A stretch of DNA of 42,825 bases from an uncultured Succiniclasticum sp. GTDB taxonomy: Bacteria; Bacillota; Negativicutes; Acidaminococcales; Acidaminococcaceae. Within the stretch, counting starts at the first letter, position 1. The number at the start of each line of letters is the position of its first letter. Positions 1 to 8,994 of this stretch are shown piece after piece. A program made the translations under genes and the position numbers. The stretch lies in contig UQUU01000013.1 of NCBI GenBank assembly GCA_900544275.1, positions 1 to 42,825 on the forward strand, read 5' to 3'. The notes under the pieces were generated by a model, which searched no databases, had not been told where the DNA came from, and saw only the letters and a program-made list of their open reading frames with translations.

Positions 1-2
1 AG

Positions 3-68
3 GTCAATGTGTTGAAAGACCTAAAGTATCCGGAGGCAACCTATACTTCCGTTGCTAGACGATATAAT
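3..68 (+). pseudogene. ISL3-like transposase fragment (truncated)
   Basis: Reading frame 3 from the first bases gives VNVLKDLKYPEATYTSVARRYN, which resembles the helix-turn-helix region in the N-terminal part of ISL3-family transposases. After the RYN the resemblance stops; the following bases look like the left end of the IS256-type element next door, and the frame closes at about base 150. The likely reading is an ISL3-type transposase interrupted by insertion of the neighbouring element. The 5' part lies outside the window. The family call rests on a short match from memory, so it is tentative. Confidence 0.4.
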
Positions 69-182
69 GGGGACTGTGAAAGTCTTTCTGTAAATCCAGT
101 CTTCTATAATAATTCGGTAGTAAAAACACCTATTTTTCAGTTCCTTTAACTTAGTTTACTTACACAGGATTCTTTTAGGCAC

Positions 183-229
183 GTCAAAAGCCAGCGGATT
201 TTCCGCTGGTTTCAGACGTGTGTTTTTAA
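183..229 (-). terminator. Hairpin downstream of the transposase
   Basis: CCAGCGGA and TCCGCTGG flank a two-base loop, and ACGTC/GACGT extends the stem on the outside. It lies just past the transposase stop codon, inside the proposed left end of the element, and probably ends transposase transcription or blocks read-through into it. No clean T-run follows on the minus strand. Confidence 0.4.
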
Positions 230-232
230 CCG

Positions 233-1227
233 CTATTCGGGGAGTCTCCCTTCATACATAATCGACAGTTCCCCGTAAATTTTCCCCCAGTTCTTCAACG
301 GCATACTCCATTTTTTCGTAGCTTCAAATGTGGCCAAATACAGGGCTTTCAACAAGGCGGTACTACTGGAGAACACACTACGTTGTCGATTTAATTTACG
401 GTAAGTAGAATTCAGACTTTCTATGGCATTCGTAGTATAAATCACCGTACGCACATCCGAAGAAAATTTAAATATGGGCGTCAGTGCGTCCCAATTCTTA
501 TACCAGCTTTTCATGGCATTGGGATATTTTTCATTCCATTTTTCTGTCACTCGATCCAGCGCCTCCGCTCCTTCTCGCCGACCTGGATGGTTAACACTTC
601 TTTTCTTCCTTCTACGCTGATTCCCAGCATGACATACGCCGCCAGTTTCCGTATGACCCCCTCATCCCGGACGGAGTAATGGATTGCATCAATGAAAATT
701 ACCGGATACACTTCTTCTAACGGACGATTCTGCCATTCTTCAATCTGAGGAAGGATTTTGTCTGTTACATCTGAAATGAAGCCTTCTGACGCTTCAAAAC
801 CATAGATATCCTGCAAGGTGTCCGATATCTGACGCGTCGTCATTCCTTTGGTATACATACTGATGATCTTTTGGTCGATGGAAGAAATATCTTTTTGCCT
901 TTTACGGATGATTTTGGGGGCAAAACTGGATTGACGATCCTGCGGCACATCAATACTCATGCTGCCATAGCTCGTATGCACCTGCTTGGGCTTATAGCCG
1001 TTTCGATAGTTCTCTGTGTCGGAACGTTCCGATTTGCGATACCCTAAGTGAGCATCCATCTCCGCTTCCATCATTTCCTTAATGGTGCCACCTAACAAGT
1101 CTTTAAGAGCATTTTGAATATCTTCCGCGCTTTCTATCTCATACTCCTGGAGAAGTTGGCGGATAATATTTCGTTTTCCTTCCGTCATCTGTACTTTGTG
1201 GATGGGTTGTTTCTCTTTTCTTGCCAT
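233..1227 (-). pseudogene. IS256-family transposase, internal deletion and frameshift
   Basis: The N-terminal part (547-1227, 226 codons) contains the mutator-type domain with the first catalytic aspartate in PVIFIDAIHYSVRDEG and ends shortly after VGEKE. The C-terminal part (233-550, about 105 codons) resumes at VTEKWNEKYP and carries TTNAIESLNSTYRK with the catalytic glutamate. In intact IS256 transposases about 70-80 residues lie between these two points, including the second catalytic aspartate (the SVDGL region). That stretch is missing, and the two halves are in different frames that overlap by a few bases. The protein cannot be an active DDE transposase. The junction lies around 555-570. 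Confidence 0.85.
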
Positions 1228-1393
1228 AATAAATAGGCCTCCTATGCTTTTATTTTATCATAGAAGACCTACTTTGATTTTATAGATTTTTCTCATACCT
1301 TCTTTTTAGTCAACAAAATACAAGCTTGCAATGAGAATTAGTGTATTTAAACATCTAAATTAATATTTTTATTTCAAAATTACGATTACTAAA

Positions 1394-3412
1394 TCAATTT
1401 GCTAACATTGTTTTCCTGTTTATGGAAAAAGCAATTTCAAATAGTCTTTTTCTCTTCTCTTTTAAAGAATCTAAATTTGTTACATCCGAGTATTTTTCAA
1501 AATCATTTTCTTCAATGCCCGCATAAACCATAATTTGGGATTTAAGCCAACGGTCTTGAATTTCATTAAGTTTCTTTGATTTTTTAGATATGTTCTCTTT
1601 GGTAGGGAGTAAAGCTAAATTAACAAGACTATCTCTAAATAACTGATTAATCATACCATTCCCTTCAAAAATTTCCTTAGGAATAATATGATCAACATCA
1701 AAAGACACGTTTGATTGATTTATTGGCCTTTGCTCACGTATCACATAGTAATAGTAAAGTATGGGTCTCAACAATTTTACTGTCGTCGGTTGACCATTAT
1801 AACTCCCGGTACATGCACCCGCAATAAATACTCTCCAATCTTCATCACTTACTGAAGCAATTCTAGATTTCCAATTTTTTATATCATTAGCCATTTTAGA
1901 ATCGCCAGATCCCCTCCAAGTCTTTGTAGCATATTCAAAAACCAATCGATCAAATAATCCTCGTGCATCGCGTCTCAATGCCTTCATCTCACCAGACTCT
2001 GAAAATTTAGGCATTCCTTTATCTTTCCAATCTTGCCACAAAATAGTAATAAACTCAAGAGCTATTGCATTTCCCAAAAGCCTTGTTATTGGAATACACC
2101 AACTCTGTAAATATTTAAAGAAACTATCTTGAAGAAGAATATTACATATAATATTAAGGCTATCAATCAGCTCCTCTATATCAGTATCCCATTTTATTGT
2201 TTCATTTTTCTCCAAATCAATTACATGTCTGCCCGACATTCCTCCTTGATAAACCGCACTCAGAAGTTTGAAACCCATTGAAATTTCATCCATTGAAACT
2301 TCATTTTTTTTCTTTGCTTCATCATAAGAATCAAATATTAAATGTTCGTCTTTTATCCTTGAAATCAATGTTGCAGCCAAATCCCACCTAACTATAGATT
2401 CAGGCGTTGGAATTTCTAATTTCGTATACATATTTCGAACCAGGTTTCTTACCATTTGATCAAGAACTGCAACCTCACGATTCCAATAGGGCTTTGCAGA
2501 CAGAAGTTCTTCCGCTTTGAGTTGCGTGCCGCCTTTATTGATTCTTGAAAAAATATTTTGTGCATCTAATGCTGTAGCATTTGTTAGACGTATAATACCA
2601 ATTCTAGCATCTGAAAATATTTTTTCAGAGTGCATTATTACACGAATACTTCTTTCAATATTATCCCACCTTTTTTCAATTTCTTTTTTAAACTTTTGCT
2701 TATCAATGACATCAAAATTTTGCTCAAAATAATCAATAAAATCAGATTGAGAAAGTTCTCCATCGTCATCAAGCTTAAAATCTTTGATCATTTCAAGAAT
2801 AAATCGTCTAAGCAAAACAGGAGAAACCTGACCAGCATTTTTAAGTGGTGTGTATCTTAGCCTCTTAACATAATCTTTAAAATCAAAAAGCTTTTCCCAT
2901 TTGCTACCATTAGGTTTATTTTGGTGAACCATAAGAATAATATCTAACAAAGTTTGGAGCCCTTTACGCTGCTTCGTGCTATTAAATGAATTTTCGTCAG
3001 AACTAATATCATTTTCAGATTCGTCGTCTGATTCATATTCATCAACATCCAAATCACTACGTTCTTCAGTTTGAAGATATCTTTCAACTTTTCCCCAATA
3101 TGCGGTTGCTAGCTCCAAGTCATCCGCATTTTTATTAAATCCAATATAATTACGCGCCCACTCATACAACTGAACTGGATTATCCCTCATAGTAATTAAA
3201 GCATTTCTTCGTTGCCTACCATCTAAGAGCCACGATACCCTTTGCTCTTTATTAATAATCACCACACCAACAGGATAATCTTGAAAAATACTTATAGCTA
3301 ATTCAAAATTCTGCTTTTTATCCCAAGTCGCTTTTCTTTGAAAACGTGGTAGCTTTAATTTACTTTCGTCCAGAAATGTGATAAGAGGTAGCGGTTCTAT
3401 TATGTAACCCAT
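1394..3412 (-). CDS. DUF262/HNH (GmrSD-like) defence protein
   Basis: The 672-residue product has an N-terminal DUF262 (GmrS-like ParB/Srx-fold) domain with FQR near residue 25 and DGRQR at 64-68. Its C-terminus is a DUF1524/HNH nuclease with DVDHIIPKEIF near 571-582 followed by NLALLPTKENISKKSKK. Fused GmrSD proteins are type IV restriction enzymes that cut modified DNA with the help of NTP hydrolysis; other DUF262-HNH proteins act in phage defence by other routes. An acidic low-complexity stretch (around residues 117-140, rich in D, E and S) interrupts the region after the first domain. The ATG at 3412 is preferred because GGAGGG lies seven bases upstream; an earlier ATG at 3430 has none. 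It follows the restriction-modification pair on the same strand after about 120 bases and is AT-rich like them. Its target specificity cannot be read from sequence. Confidence 0.8.
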   Translation of the reverse strand: MGYIIEPLPLITFLDESKLKLPRFQRKATWDKKQNFELAISIFQDYPVGVVIINKEQRVSWLLDGRQRRNALITMRDNPVQLYEWARNYIGFNKNADDLELATAYWGKVERYLQTEERSDLDVDEYESDDESENDISSDENSFNSTKQRKGLQTLLDIILMVHQNKPNGSKWEKLFDFKDYVKRLRYTPLKNAGQVSPVLLRRFILEMIKDFKLDDDGELSQSDFIDYFEQNFDVIDKQKFKKEIEKRWDNIERSIRVIMHSEKIFSDARIGIIRLTNATALDAQNIFSRINKGGTQLKAEELLSAKPYWNREVAVLDQMVRNLVRNMYTKLEIPTPESIVRWDLAATLISRIKDEHLIFDSYDEAKKKNEVSMDEISMGFKLLSAVYQGGMSGRHVIDLEKNETIKWDTDIEELIDSLNIICNILLQDSFFKYLQSWCIPITRLLGNAIALEFITILWQDWKDKGMPKFSESGEMKALRRDARGLFDRLVFEYATKTWRGSGDSKMANDIKNWKSRIASVSDEDWRVFIAGACTGSYNGQPTTVKLLRPILYYYYVIREQRPINQSNVSFDVDHIIPKEIFEGNGMINQLFRDSLVNLALLPTKENISKKSKKLNEIQDRWLKSQIMVYAGIEENDFEKYSDVTNLDSLKEKRKRLFEIAFSINRKTMLAN

Positions 3413-3533
3413 AGGTACCCTCCAATTCATAAAAATATTATTTAATATACTAGATACTAATCAAACTTGTAATCATATACTAATACCAACTACGCCAATA
3501 GAACAAATAAATTGCATCAAACACAGAAAAGGC

Positions 3534-4199
3534 TTATTCTTTAAATAAATTTTGTTCATTTATATTAGCTACAGTATGGTTAGAATATGTATCCCATGTA
3601 GGTTCATAATCAGCAGTGGCTTGAAGCCCCCACATATCCCACCCTTCCCGTATACCTCTTGCAAAAAGTTCTATACGGGGTTCTCGGCTACATGATTCAA
3701 TTACAGGAATAATTTCATCTGGTTTCCGGCTATGCTCTCGTTTCTTAGCTCGGATTATATTTACTTGGGAACGTGCTGGTTGCAAAGTCCTATTCGGAGC
3801 ACTTTTTTTCTTAATGCCAAAAAGCAACAGTTCGGTAACATTCCTGAAATAAAATCCAACGCCTCGCCCATCTGGGCCCCCATCTTTGCGAATTTTTTCC
3901 CAAACTATATTTGACTTATACTCAAAGCCCCAAGCATCCATCACTTCCAAACCATAAGGAAGCAATGCATTTGGAACCCATAAATATAACTGCGCTTTAT
4001 CCCCAGATATGTCTGACACTGGTATTTTTTTGATTTCATCTACATTCATCGTAGTATACCTGGAAAGACGTTTATGTTCTGGTGCAATTTTCCCTGTTCT
4101 ATTTTTAAATTGCCAAGGTGGATCAGCATAAATTGTATTGTACTTTTTCCCATCGGAAAAAGTCATCAAGTTCTCAATTGTCCTCGACAAATCTGCCAT
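3534..4199 (-). CDS. MT-A70 family DNA adenine methyltransferase
   Basis: The 221-residue product contains the catalytic DPPW motif at residues 26-29 (NTIYADPPWQF), the YTTM segment typical of MT-A70 enzymes, and a C-terminal block with REPRIELFARG and GWDMWG, where the S-adenosylmethionine site is completed. Bacterial MT-A70 enzymes are N6-adenine DNA methyltransferases. Its gene overlaps the end of the BglII-like restriction gene by 26 bases, so it most likely protects the host from that enzyme. The ATG at 4199 is chosen; an upstream GTG/TTG pair (4211, 4208) is also open and sits close to a GGAAGGAG, so the start is uncertain by a few codons. If the partner recognises a GATC-containing site, the adenine of that site is the expected target; this is inference. 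Confidence 0.85.
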   Translation of the reverse strand: MADLSRTIENLMTFSDGKKYNTIYADPPWQFKNRTGKIAPEHKRLSRYTTMNVDEIKKIPVSDISGDKAQLYLWVPNALLPYGLEVMDAWGFEYKSNIVWEKIRKDGGPDGRGVGFYFRNVTELLLFGIKKKSAPNRTLQPARSQVNIIRAKKREHSRKPDEIIPVIESCSREPRIELFARGIREGWDMWGLQATADYEPTWDTYSNHTVANINEQNLFKE

Positions 4200-4866
4200 A
4201 ACCTTCAACACACTCCTTCCGAATACCTACTGCCAAAATGGGACAACCTCCGTTACGACGCGAATCAAGCCTATATATAAGCTTGCCAATCCAAGTTGTA
4301 CTTGCCCCATACTTTTTTATCAATCGTTGTCCATTATCATCCATCACTTCTTTAAAAATATCATTTAACGCTTCCGATCTTGTAACAATTACTCCCACGT
4401 CTATCAATCCACAATCAAAATAAGTCCTCATTGCCAATAAATCTCTATCAAATGTTTGATCTTTGCTATTCCACTCCAAATCAAAAGCAACTCTATTTTT
4501 TAAGAAATCAATATTATGACCATCTATATATCCTTCAATCGTTTCGACCTCATAGGGTACATCAGAAAACCTACCTCTTCTTTGAACACTTTGTCGTGGA
4601 TACTTTTTTACAATGATATCCCCTTTAATTCGAATTTCTCGCCAACCAAATGGGTATAATATATCATCAAATTTTTTAGGAATTGGGGACTCATTGCCAC
4701 CAGAAATTTTTATATCATCCAACGTAAGATACAAATTTTGTAAGCATTGTTGGATTTCATACCATTCCATAGGAAATGCATCATGAAGAATTTCTAAGGC
4801 ATGCCCATAATTATAGAAATCGAATTTATTCATAAGTTTTTTCTCAATAAAATTCTCTAAATTCAT
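4174..4866 (-). CDS. BglII/BstYI-like type II restriction endonuclease
   Basis: The 230-residue product resembles the BglII/BstYI endonuclease family in length and in the central block GYIDGHNIDFLKNRVAFDLEW followed by NSKDQTFDRDL, then AMRTYFDCGLIDVGVIVTR. Candidate metal-binding residues are D120 and E131, with N133 or K135 near the place where BglII has E-x-Q. The enzyme would cut double-stranded DNA at a GATC-centred hexamer (AGATCT for BglII, RGATCY for BstYI), but specificity here is not proven. It is the first gene of the defence operon. GGGGGAAGG lies seven bases before the ATG and a TATAAT-like box about 60 bases upstream. Base composition is more AT-rich than the chromosome to the right, suggesting transfer. 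Confidence 0.8.
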   Translation of the reverse strand: MNLENFIEKKLMNKFDFYNYGHALEILHDAFPMEWYEIQQCLQNLYLTLDDIKISGGNESPIPKKFDDILYPFGWREIRIKGDIIVKKYPRQSVQRRGRFSDVPYEVETIEGYIDGHNIDFLKNRVAFDLEWNSKDQTFDRDLLAMRTYFDCGLIDVGVIVTRSEALNDIFKEVMDDNGQRLIKKYGASTTWIGKLIYRLDSRRNGGCPILAVGIRKECVEGYGRFVEDN

Positions 4867-4927
4867 TTGTTAGCCTTCCCCCAATGATATAGAAATTCCC
4901 AAAAACTATATGTTAGTGTTTTTTTAT

Positions 4928-4933
4928 ATTATA
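4928..4933 (-). promoter_or_regulatory. Putative -10 box of the restriction operon
   Basis: On the minus strand TATAAT lies about 60 bases before the restriction gene start. No good -35 hexamer is found 16-18 bases upstream, so the promoter may be weak or use an activator. No controller-protein gene is visible in the operon. Confidence 0.4.
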
Positions 4934-5086
4934 ACATAAATAATACGCTTAAATCCTAATGAAGTCGATTTATAATCATTGTCTGTCGCATTTTACTTAT
5001 TTTATATAGAAAAAAATACCAACTCCCCATCGTCAAATTCCAACAACAATGAAGAGTCGGCATCAATCTGCATTTTTAACTTTTTT

Positions 5087-6628
5087 TCATTCCCACTCAA
5101 TCGTGGCCGGCGGTTTACTGGTCACGTCATATACAATGCGGTTTACGCCCTGCACTTCGTTGACAATACGGCGGGACACGGTGTCCAGCACTTCATAGGG
5201 GATACGGGCCCAATCACTGGTCATGCCGTCGCTGGAGAGCACGGCCCGCAGGGCTACAGTGTAGCTGTAGGTACGCCCGTCACCCATTACACCTACGCTG
5301 CGGATGTTGGGCAGACAGGCAAAGTATTGCCAGATTTTCCGATCCAGTCCGGCTTTGGCAATTTCTTCCCTGAATATGGCGTCGGCTTCCCGGGTGATCT
5401 GCAATTTTTCTTCGGTGACCTCGCCCAGTACGCGGATCGCCAGACCGGGACCGGGGAAAGGCTGCCGCCAGACCAGATCGGCCGGGATGCCTAGTTCCAG
5501 ACCTACAGCCCGCACTTCGTCTTTAAACAGTTCCCGCAGGGGCTCGATCAGCTGCAGTTCCATGTCTTCGGGGAGACCCCCTACGTTATGGTGGCTCTTA
5601 ATGGTGGCGCTGGTACCGGTGGCGCCGCTTTCCACCACGTCAGGGTAGATGGTGCCCTGCACTAAAAAGTCCACTTTGCCCAGTTTTTTGGATTCTTCGT
5701 CAAATACATGAATGAATTCGGCGCCGATGGCTTTGCGTTTGGCTTCCGGTTCAGACAGGCCTTGCAGTTTGCCCAGAAAGCGATCGGCCGCATTCACCCG
5801 GATCAGGTTCATGTCAAAGGTTTCCCGGAATACTTTTTCTACTTGGTCGCCCTCGCCTTTACGCAATAAGCCGTGATCAACAAAGATACAGGTCAGTTGT
5901 TTACCGATGGCTTTATGAACCAGTATGGCCGCTACGGAGGAATCCACACCGCCGCTCAGGGCGCAGAGTACTTTTTTATCCCCCACTTTGGCTTTGATCT
6001 CGGCGATTTTCCGTTCGGCAAAGGATTTCATGGACCAGTCGCCGGACAGACCGCTGATCGCAAAAAGGAAGTTGGCAATTAATTTTTTACCAAAGGGCGT
6101 ATGTTCTACTTCCGGATGGAACTGTACGCCGTAGAATTTTTTCGCCGCATTGCCGATCGCCGCCACCGGGCAGTCGTGGGTCTTACCCAGCACGGTAAAC
6201 CCTGCCGGGGGCGCAGAAACGAAGTCGGTATGGCTCATCCAACAGACAGTGTCCGCTTCCATCCCCTGAAATAAGGGACAGGTGGTATCCAGAGTAATCG
6301 CTGTTTTGCCGTATTCCCGGATATCGGCGCTGCTGACGGTTCCGTTCAGTGTCTGCGACATAAACTGATGGCCGTAGCAGATGCCCAACACAGGTACTCC
6401 TAAGGTAAAAATACCTTTATCGGCTTTCGGCGCATTTTCGACATACACGCTGGCCGGACCGCCGGATAAAATAATGGCCGCCGGCTTTTTCGCCCGAATT
6501 TTTTCCAATGTATAGCTATATGGCACAATTTCACAATACACGCCGCATTCCCGTACCCGACGGGCGATGAGCTGCGAATATTGGGCGCCAAAGTCAATGA
6601 TCAGTACCATTTCATGGTTTTGTTGCAT
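5087..6628 (-). CDS. guaA: GMP synthase (glutamine-hydrolysing)
   Basis: This 513-residue enzyme converts XMP to GMP using ATP and glutamine, the last step of guanine nucleotide synthesis. The class I glutamine amidotransferase domain is first, with nucleophile C84 in GICYGHQ and the His-Glu pair in VQFHPEVEH. The ATP pyrophosphatase domain follows, with the P-loop ALSGGVDSSVA near residue 225. The C-terminal dimerisation domain ends with the conserved PPATIEWE. Length and domain order are normal. The start has GAGGGG eleven bases upstream. It lies 86 bases after tctA on the same strand. Its 3' end borders AT-rich foreign DNA, in keeping with guaA being a common insertion site for genomic islands. 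No purine riboswitch is apparent upstream. Confidence 0.97.
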   Translation of the reverse strand: MQQNHEMVLIIDFGAQYSQLIARRVRECGVYCEIVPYSYTLEKIRAKKPAAIILSGGPASVYVENAPKADKGIFTLGVPVLGICYGHQFMSQTLNGTVSSADIREYGKTAITLDTTCPLFQGMEADTVCWMSHTDFVSAPPAGFTVLGKTHDCPVAAIGNAAKKFYGVQFHPEVEHTPFGKKLIANFLFAISGLSGDWSMKSFAERKIAEIKAKVGDKKVLCALSGGVDSSVAAILVHKAIGKQLTCIFVDHGLLRKGEGDQVEKVFRETFDMNLIRVNAADRFLGKLQGLSEPEAKRKAIGAEFIHVFDEESKKLGKVDFLVQGTIYPDVVESGATGTSATIKSHHNVGGLPEDMELQLIEPLRELFKDEVRAVGLELGIPADLVWRQPFPGPGLAIRVLGEVTEEKLQITREADAIFREEIAKAGLDRKIWQYFACLPNIRSVGVMGDGRTYSYTVALRAVLSSDGMTSDWARIPYEVLDTVSRRIVNEVQGVNRIVYDVTSKPPATIEWE

Positions 6629-6714
6629 AATGTTTCTTTCCCCTCTTCAATTGAGCGTTTATACTGTTGCGTATATCTTTTACTCTAATTTAAATTGTAT
6701 GGTACATAAGATGG

Positions 6715-8247
6715 CTAAGATTTGAACGTGTCCCCACTGTCACTGTCTCTGTTTTCGCCGACCCGTTTAATGGTCTTGCGCTGACTGATATAAGCCAGAA
6801 CCAGGGAGGTACCGGCCAGGACAAATAAGGTCATGGCGATGGGATGTTCTAAAAATACGTCCACCCGCCCCTGGGAAATGACCAGCATACGGCGCAGGTT
6901 GCTTTCCGCCATAGGGCCCAGAATCAGGGCCAACAGGATCGGCGCCAGGGGAAATCCGTACCGCTGTAGCAGGAAACCTACGATACCGAAGCCCAGAGTC
7001 AGGAAAATGTCGAAAAAACTGTTGCGCATGGAATAAGAGCCTATGATGGACAGCACAAAAATAATGGGCAGCAGCAAGCGTTTATCCATCCCGATGACGC
7101 GGGAGAAGAAGCGTACGCCGATCGCGCCCAGGACAAACATGGCGATATTGGCTACCAGCAGCGAGGCAAAAACCATGTAAACCACATTCATGTGGTCTTT
7201 GTACAGCAGAGGACCGGGCTGCAGGCCGTGAATGATGAAAGCGCCCAATAAAATCGCGGTCACGGAATCGCCGGGTACGCCCAGAGACAGGAGGGGGATC
7301 ATAGCGCCGCCGGAACAACCGTTATTAGCCGATTCCGATGCCGCCACCCCTTCGATCATACCGGTGCCGAATTTTTCCGGTGTTTTGGAGGAACGCTTGG
7401 CTTCCCCGTAAGAAACAAAAGCCGCAATATCGCCGCCGGCTCCGGGAATGGAACCGATAAAAGTGCCGATGATTCCTCCTTTAATATAGGTGCTGAAGCA
7501 GCGCTTGATATCGGCTGCGGTGGGCAGGACCTGCGTTACTTTCTCCGCCTTCACCCGGGCCTTTTCGATAGAAAAGTTCTCTACGTTAGACAAGATTTCG
7601 GAAACTGCAAATAAACCGATCAGGGTCGGAATAAAGGGCGGCCCTTCATATAGTTGCATATTACCGAAGATGTAGCGGGGGTAACCGGAAATCGGATCCG
7701 ACCCAACAGTACAGAGGATCAGACCTAACAAGCCGGACATGATGCCTTTGATCACCGAGTTCCCGGAAATGGAAACGATAACGGACAGGCCGAAAATGGC
7801 CAGCGCGAAGTATTCCGCCGGGCTGAATTTCAAAGCGAATTTGGAGACCTGGGGCGACAAAAAGGTCATGACGCCGCAACCGATAAGTCCGCCGATAAAA
7901 GAAGCCCACAGGCTCATGGAAAGAGCCCGGCTCCCCTGCCCTTTCTGCCCCAACGGATAACCGTCCAATAAGGTCGCGGCCGCTGCCGGCGTACCCGGCG
8001 TACGGATCAGGATCGAGGCAATAGAACCACCGTACATCGCACCGCAGTACAACCCCAGCAACATACCGATCGATACGTCCATATCCATTCCAAAGCTGAA
8101 CGGTACCAGCAGCGCCACTCCCATGGTGGCTGTCAGACCGGGGATCGAACCGACCAGTATCCCCCCCAGTGCTCCGGCAAAAACAACGGCCAGATTATAG
8201 GGTTGCAATACATTAAGTAAAGCGCCTAAATAGAGTTCAAAATCCAT
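6715..8247 (-). CDS. tctA: Tripartite tricarboxylate transporter, large membrane subunit TctA
   Basis: The 510-residue protein is a polytopic membrane protein of the TctA family (usual length about 500). It shows the family pattern GALGGILVGSIPGLTATMGVALLVPFS near the N-terminus and a second GTFIGSIPGAGGDIAAFVSYGEAKR block mid-protein, plus LSLGVPGDSVTAILLGAF. TctA forms the translocation channel of a cation-driven secondary transporter that receives its substrate from a periplasmic binding protein, here TctC. It is the last gene of tctCBA, 81 bases after tctB. The founding substrate is citrate, but family members carry many carboxylates, so the substrate is open. Confidence 0.93.
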   Translation of the reverse strand: MDFELYLGALLNVLQPYNLAVVFAGALGGILVGSIPGLTATMGVALLVPFSFGMDMDVSIGMLLGLYCGAMYGGSIASILIRTPGTPAAAATLLDGYPLGQKGQGSRALSMSLWASFIGGLIGCGVMTFLSPQVSKFALKFSPAEYFALAIFGLSVIVSISGNSVIKGIMSGLLGLILCTVGSDPISGYPRYIFGNMQLYEGPPFIPTLIGLFAVSEILSNVENFSIEKARVKAEKVTQVLPTAADIKRCFSTYIKGGIIGTFIGSIPGAGGDIAAFVSYGEAKRSSKTPEKFGTGMIEGVAASESANNGCSGGAMIPLLSLGVPGDSVTAILLGAFIIHGLQPGPLLYKDHMNVVYMVFASLLVANIAMFVLGAIGVRFFSRVIGMDKRLLLPIIFVLSIIGSYSMRNSFFDIFLTLGFGIVGFLLQRYGFPLAPILLALILGPMAESNLRRMLVISQGRVDVFLEHPIAMTLFVLAGTSLVLAYISQRKTIKRVGENRDSDSGDTFKS

Positions 8248-8328
8248 AAATTTTCCACCTTATTAGTTTCACATCATTACTTCTGCCATATTATATCGAA
8301 TTATATCGAAGTCGTATCGCTGAAATTT

Positions 8329-8802
8329 TTACATCCAGGGCAGCATGCCGTCCAGAATGCCCGGAGGCAGTTGAATCTGAAGCATGATCTGAAATGCGAA
8401 AATAACGATACACACCGTTGCGATCGATGCTAAAAACATCAGTCCGTAAGAACGGAACTTGAGCATGTACATCATAAACATCATGAACAGGATCGTGGTG
8501 ATAATGAAGCCCAACGGCTCCAGTAACATCGCATACAGCACCGCCGCCACAAACACAATGATGGCGCGGCGGATCCCGGGATCTTTGAAGTTGATCGGTT
8601 TTGCTTCGCCTGCGTGCCCGATCCAAAGCGTATGGATCAGCAGAGCCACAGAAGCGATCCCCATACTGGTTGCCATGACCCTGGGGAAAAATTCCGGCCC
8701 GATGACCATGATGGCATCTCTGGGGAAAGCGGCGCTGGATATCCAGATATAGGCACATAATACCAGCCCCAAAATACTAAATACAAAATTGGCTTTTCTC
8801 AT
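8329..8802 (-). CDS. tctB: Tripartite tricarboxylate transporter, small membrane subunit TctB
   Basis: The 157-residue protein has four predicted membrane segments (around residues 8-26, 38-57, 80-112 and 120-145), the size and layout of TctB. The first segment reads FVFSILGLVLCAYIWIS, followed by the polar stretch FPRDAIMVIGPEFFPRVMA, typical of the family. It is a small partner of TctA whose exact role is unclear. It lies between tctC and tctA, separated from tctC by 212 bases that hold a strong inverted repeat. Confidence 0.88.
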   Translation of the reverse strand: MRKANFVFSILGLVLCAYIWISSAAFPRDAIMVIGPEFFPRVMATSMGIASVALLIHTLWIGHAGEAKPINFKDPGIRRAIIVFVAAVLYAMLLEPLGFIITTILFMMFMMYMLKFRSYGLMFLASIATVCIVIFAFQIMLQIQLPPGILDGMLPWM

Positions 8803-8949
8803 TCCAGTACACTACCTTATATTTCAAATTAAACAAGTTTACATCGAATTACACGATTGACGTAAAACCAACCAGCTTGACACTGAATTACACGATCCCC
8901 CGTCAAATCAGGCGGCTCCGCAAAACAGCGTGTGGGTCAAATTCAAGAA

Positions 8950-8994
8950 AGGGGGACAACCATTGTGCCCCGAAAGCAACCGGATTGTCCCCCT
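8950..8994 (-). terminator. Attenuator-like hairpin between tctC and tctB
   Basis: AGGGGGACAA (8950-8959) and TTGTCCCCCT (8985-8994) form a perfect ten-base-pair stem with a 25-base loop. On the minus strand it is followed by TTTCTTGAATTTG, a weak T-rich tail. It lies just after tctC and is placed to stop part of the transcripts or to shield the tctC message from 3' decay. Confidence 0.65.

Larger units (their letters stand above)
69..1303 (-). mobile_element. Internally deleted IS256-family insertion sequence
   Basis: The element surrounds a broken IS256-type transposase. Its ends can be proposed from an imperfect inverted repeat: about 69-113 at the left (GGGACTGTGAAAG, then GTCTTCTATAATAA) matches the complement of about 1254-1303 at the right (GGTATGAGAAAAA, then GTCTTCTATGATAA). 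The exact boundaries and any target duplication cannot be fixed by eye. A full IS256-family element is usually somewhat longer; the difference fits the deletion inside the transposase gene. The element should be immobile unless an intact copy elsewhere acts in trans. Confidence 0.6.
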
